Source of the DNA: Symsagittifera roscoffensis
Taxonomy: Eukaryota > Xenacoelomorpha > Acoela > Convolutidae
Direction: 5' to 3'
Length of the DNA: 64,000 bases
NCBI RefSeq assembly: GCF_963678635.1
Contig: NC_087065.1
Coordinates: 3,102,001 to 3,166,000, forward strand
Under the pieces are notes generated by a model. The model worked only from the letters and a program-made list of their open reading frames with translations, was not told the origin of the DNA and did not search any database. Shown here one piece after another: positions 62,668 to 64,000 of the stretch. The position numbers and the translations under genes are program-made. Every line of letters begins with the position of its first letter. The first letter of the stretch is position 1.

Positions 62668-64000
62668 CAAAATCAGAAAAGTTTTGTTTGAACTTTTTCA
62701 ACGTGTGAAAAATAACTACAGCATCCACAAAACTAAAACGTGCAGCGATGCCCACAGTTTCAAATGTAACCTAAATGGATCATCATGGTTTTCTTGGATC
62801 TCCTTAAGACCGTTTTTTCTTCACTCTTCTTCGTAAAACAAAGTAATCCCTTCACACTCTTCACATCTCTTCAATTCACACTTCAACCCTAAATCAAAAC
62901 CCACCACTGTGTAATTAAACCCATCAATGTTTTATCTTCGGTTCTCAACTACTGGGCAGTTTAAATAAAGGCTGATTAGAGACAAACAGATTTACTTATT
63001 CCAATACTTTCATTGACCAGGTAAAAAATATTTAAGTCTAGAAATAAATAAACAGTGTCTACAAGTCAACTTGAGATCTTATTATAACTAAACCATATAC
63101 ATTGACTTACCATTCTCTAACGTTTTGATACCATATCACCTGTCCTGATTTAAGATTGAGCAACGTCTTGTTCGATTGTAATCTAAGCCTGAAAATGTTC
63201 AAAAACGCCCACTTAAAACAAACGCATGCAAATAAGAACAAGGATAGCTGCTGGTTACTGTGCAAGCAGCATAGAATGTTCCGACCAGTCTTTAAAAAAT
63301 ACAACAAATTTTTGTCAAATTATTGTTCTTTTTATTTTCGGCGTCCCGGGTTGACAAAAAAGCTTAAGAAAAAAATGCTTATCATACTCTTTAATACAAC
63401 TTCAAAGAGAAAAAGTAAGTGTATAAAAATAGCAAAATAAGAAGCTTTTTTCCATTCTATGAAATTTTATAACAAGCATTTTTTTCATTACTCTGGAATT
63501 AAAATTGGAGCTTTTTCATCAGTTTGGTTATCTCCAAATTTGTATGAAAATAGCTTCCTAAGCATTTTTTTCCATACTATGAAATTGTATGACAAGCATT
63601 TTTTCCATAAATGAAAATAGAAAAAATAATTTTGTTTTGAAATTTTGTGTTCATCCAAAACACTAAACAAGGATATTTTGTCATAACAAAACCCAGAGTA
63701 TAACTGGCAGTTACCACGCAGAAAATTTGCATTTGGTGATTTTAACCATGTAAGCTAATCTTAACAATTTTACATGGAATTATATACCAAAAATTTAACT
63801 TTTTGTATATGGCTAGATGTTTGCAGTTTTGGTGTTTGAGAAAAAGTTTTCCTTTACAAATTTATTTTTATCTTAGCAAATAAACAAAAAATCATAATCG
63901 TGCAAACAAAAAAAATCACTTTTCGTGTGATTTTTGGATTTTTTGGGTAAAAAACTCATCCTGGACTACGTTATAAACACAAAAAGTCAAAAAGGTAAAA
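62668..64000. other. AT-rich DNA right of element II
   Basis: No gene recognised. A fragment of the R3 end (AACAAGGATAGCTGCTGGTT ... GAATGTTCCGACC) lies at 63,236-63,290, and degraded copies of the 26.3-kb MITE arms at about 63,380-63,610. If the DCST-like gene continues, this is intron. Confidence 0.45.

Overview
The window is from a multicellular animal, almost certainly an invertebrate; I cannot fix the phylum. The reasons are a spliced gene with kilobase, AT-rich introns flanked by GT/AG, a DC-STAMP-domain protein of the sperm/cell-fusion DCST class (an animal family), Ty3/gypsy and LINE retroelements, and many short interspersed repeat families. No prokaryotic signal (operons, ribosome binding sites) was seen.

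Layout. (1) About 1-17,170, minus strand: most of a giant, decayed Ty3/gypsy-type retrotransposon (element I). It is more GC-rich than its surroundings and its 3' end lies off the left edge. Reading right to left it carries Gag, two CCHC knuckles, protease, RT, RNase H, integrase and a broken TARG1-like macrodomain, then a spacer, then a second very long ORF (at least 7 kb) containing an SGNH/GDSL-type hydrolase and long unrecognised regions. (2) 17,170-20,000: a duplicated mosaic (A-B-A-C-B) with a GC-rich CCTCCGG minisatellite. (3) 20,220-23,875: two tandem copies of a 5'-truncated LINE on the minus strand. (4) 23,876-27,880: AT-rich DNA with TE remnants, including a PHD-finger fragment and a small hairpin MITE.

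(5) 27,888-39,334, plus strand: seven exons with consistent splice phases encoding an SH3-like domain, a Ser-rich linker and the N-terminal half of a DC-STAMP/DCST protein (membrane segments plus the conserved Cys-containing region). Its introns hold a MULE transposase remnant, several repeat families and a 2-kb polypyrimidine minisatellite. Two weak micro-exon candidates at 49.2 and 49.9 kb could continue it. The rest of the gene would lie beyond the window.

(6) 51,052-62,662, plus strand: a young, complete Ty3/gypsy element (element II) with 422-423-bp LTRs, 5-bp target duplications (GGTAA), a primer site and a consensus -1 slippery heptamer at the gag/pol junction. It has an exact 1,570-bp tandem duplication inside pol, two in-frame TGA codons and, at the end of Pol, an apparently intact TARG1/OARD1-like ADP-ribose glycohydrolase macrodomain. 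If the DCST gene continues to the right, element II sits in its intron in sense orientation.

The most interesting biology is that two quite different gypsy-type elements in one window both end Pol, after integrase, with a TARG1-like macrodomain. This suggests de-ADP-ribosylation may be part of the life cycle of this group of retroelements. The second is the SH3 domain spliced to a DC-STAMP fusogen-class protein.
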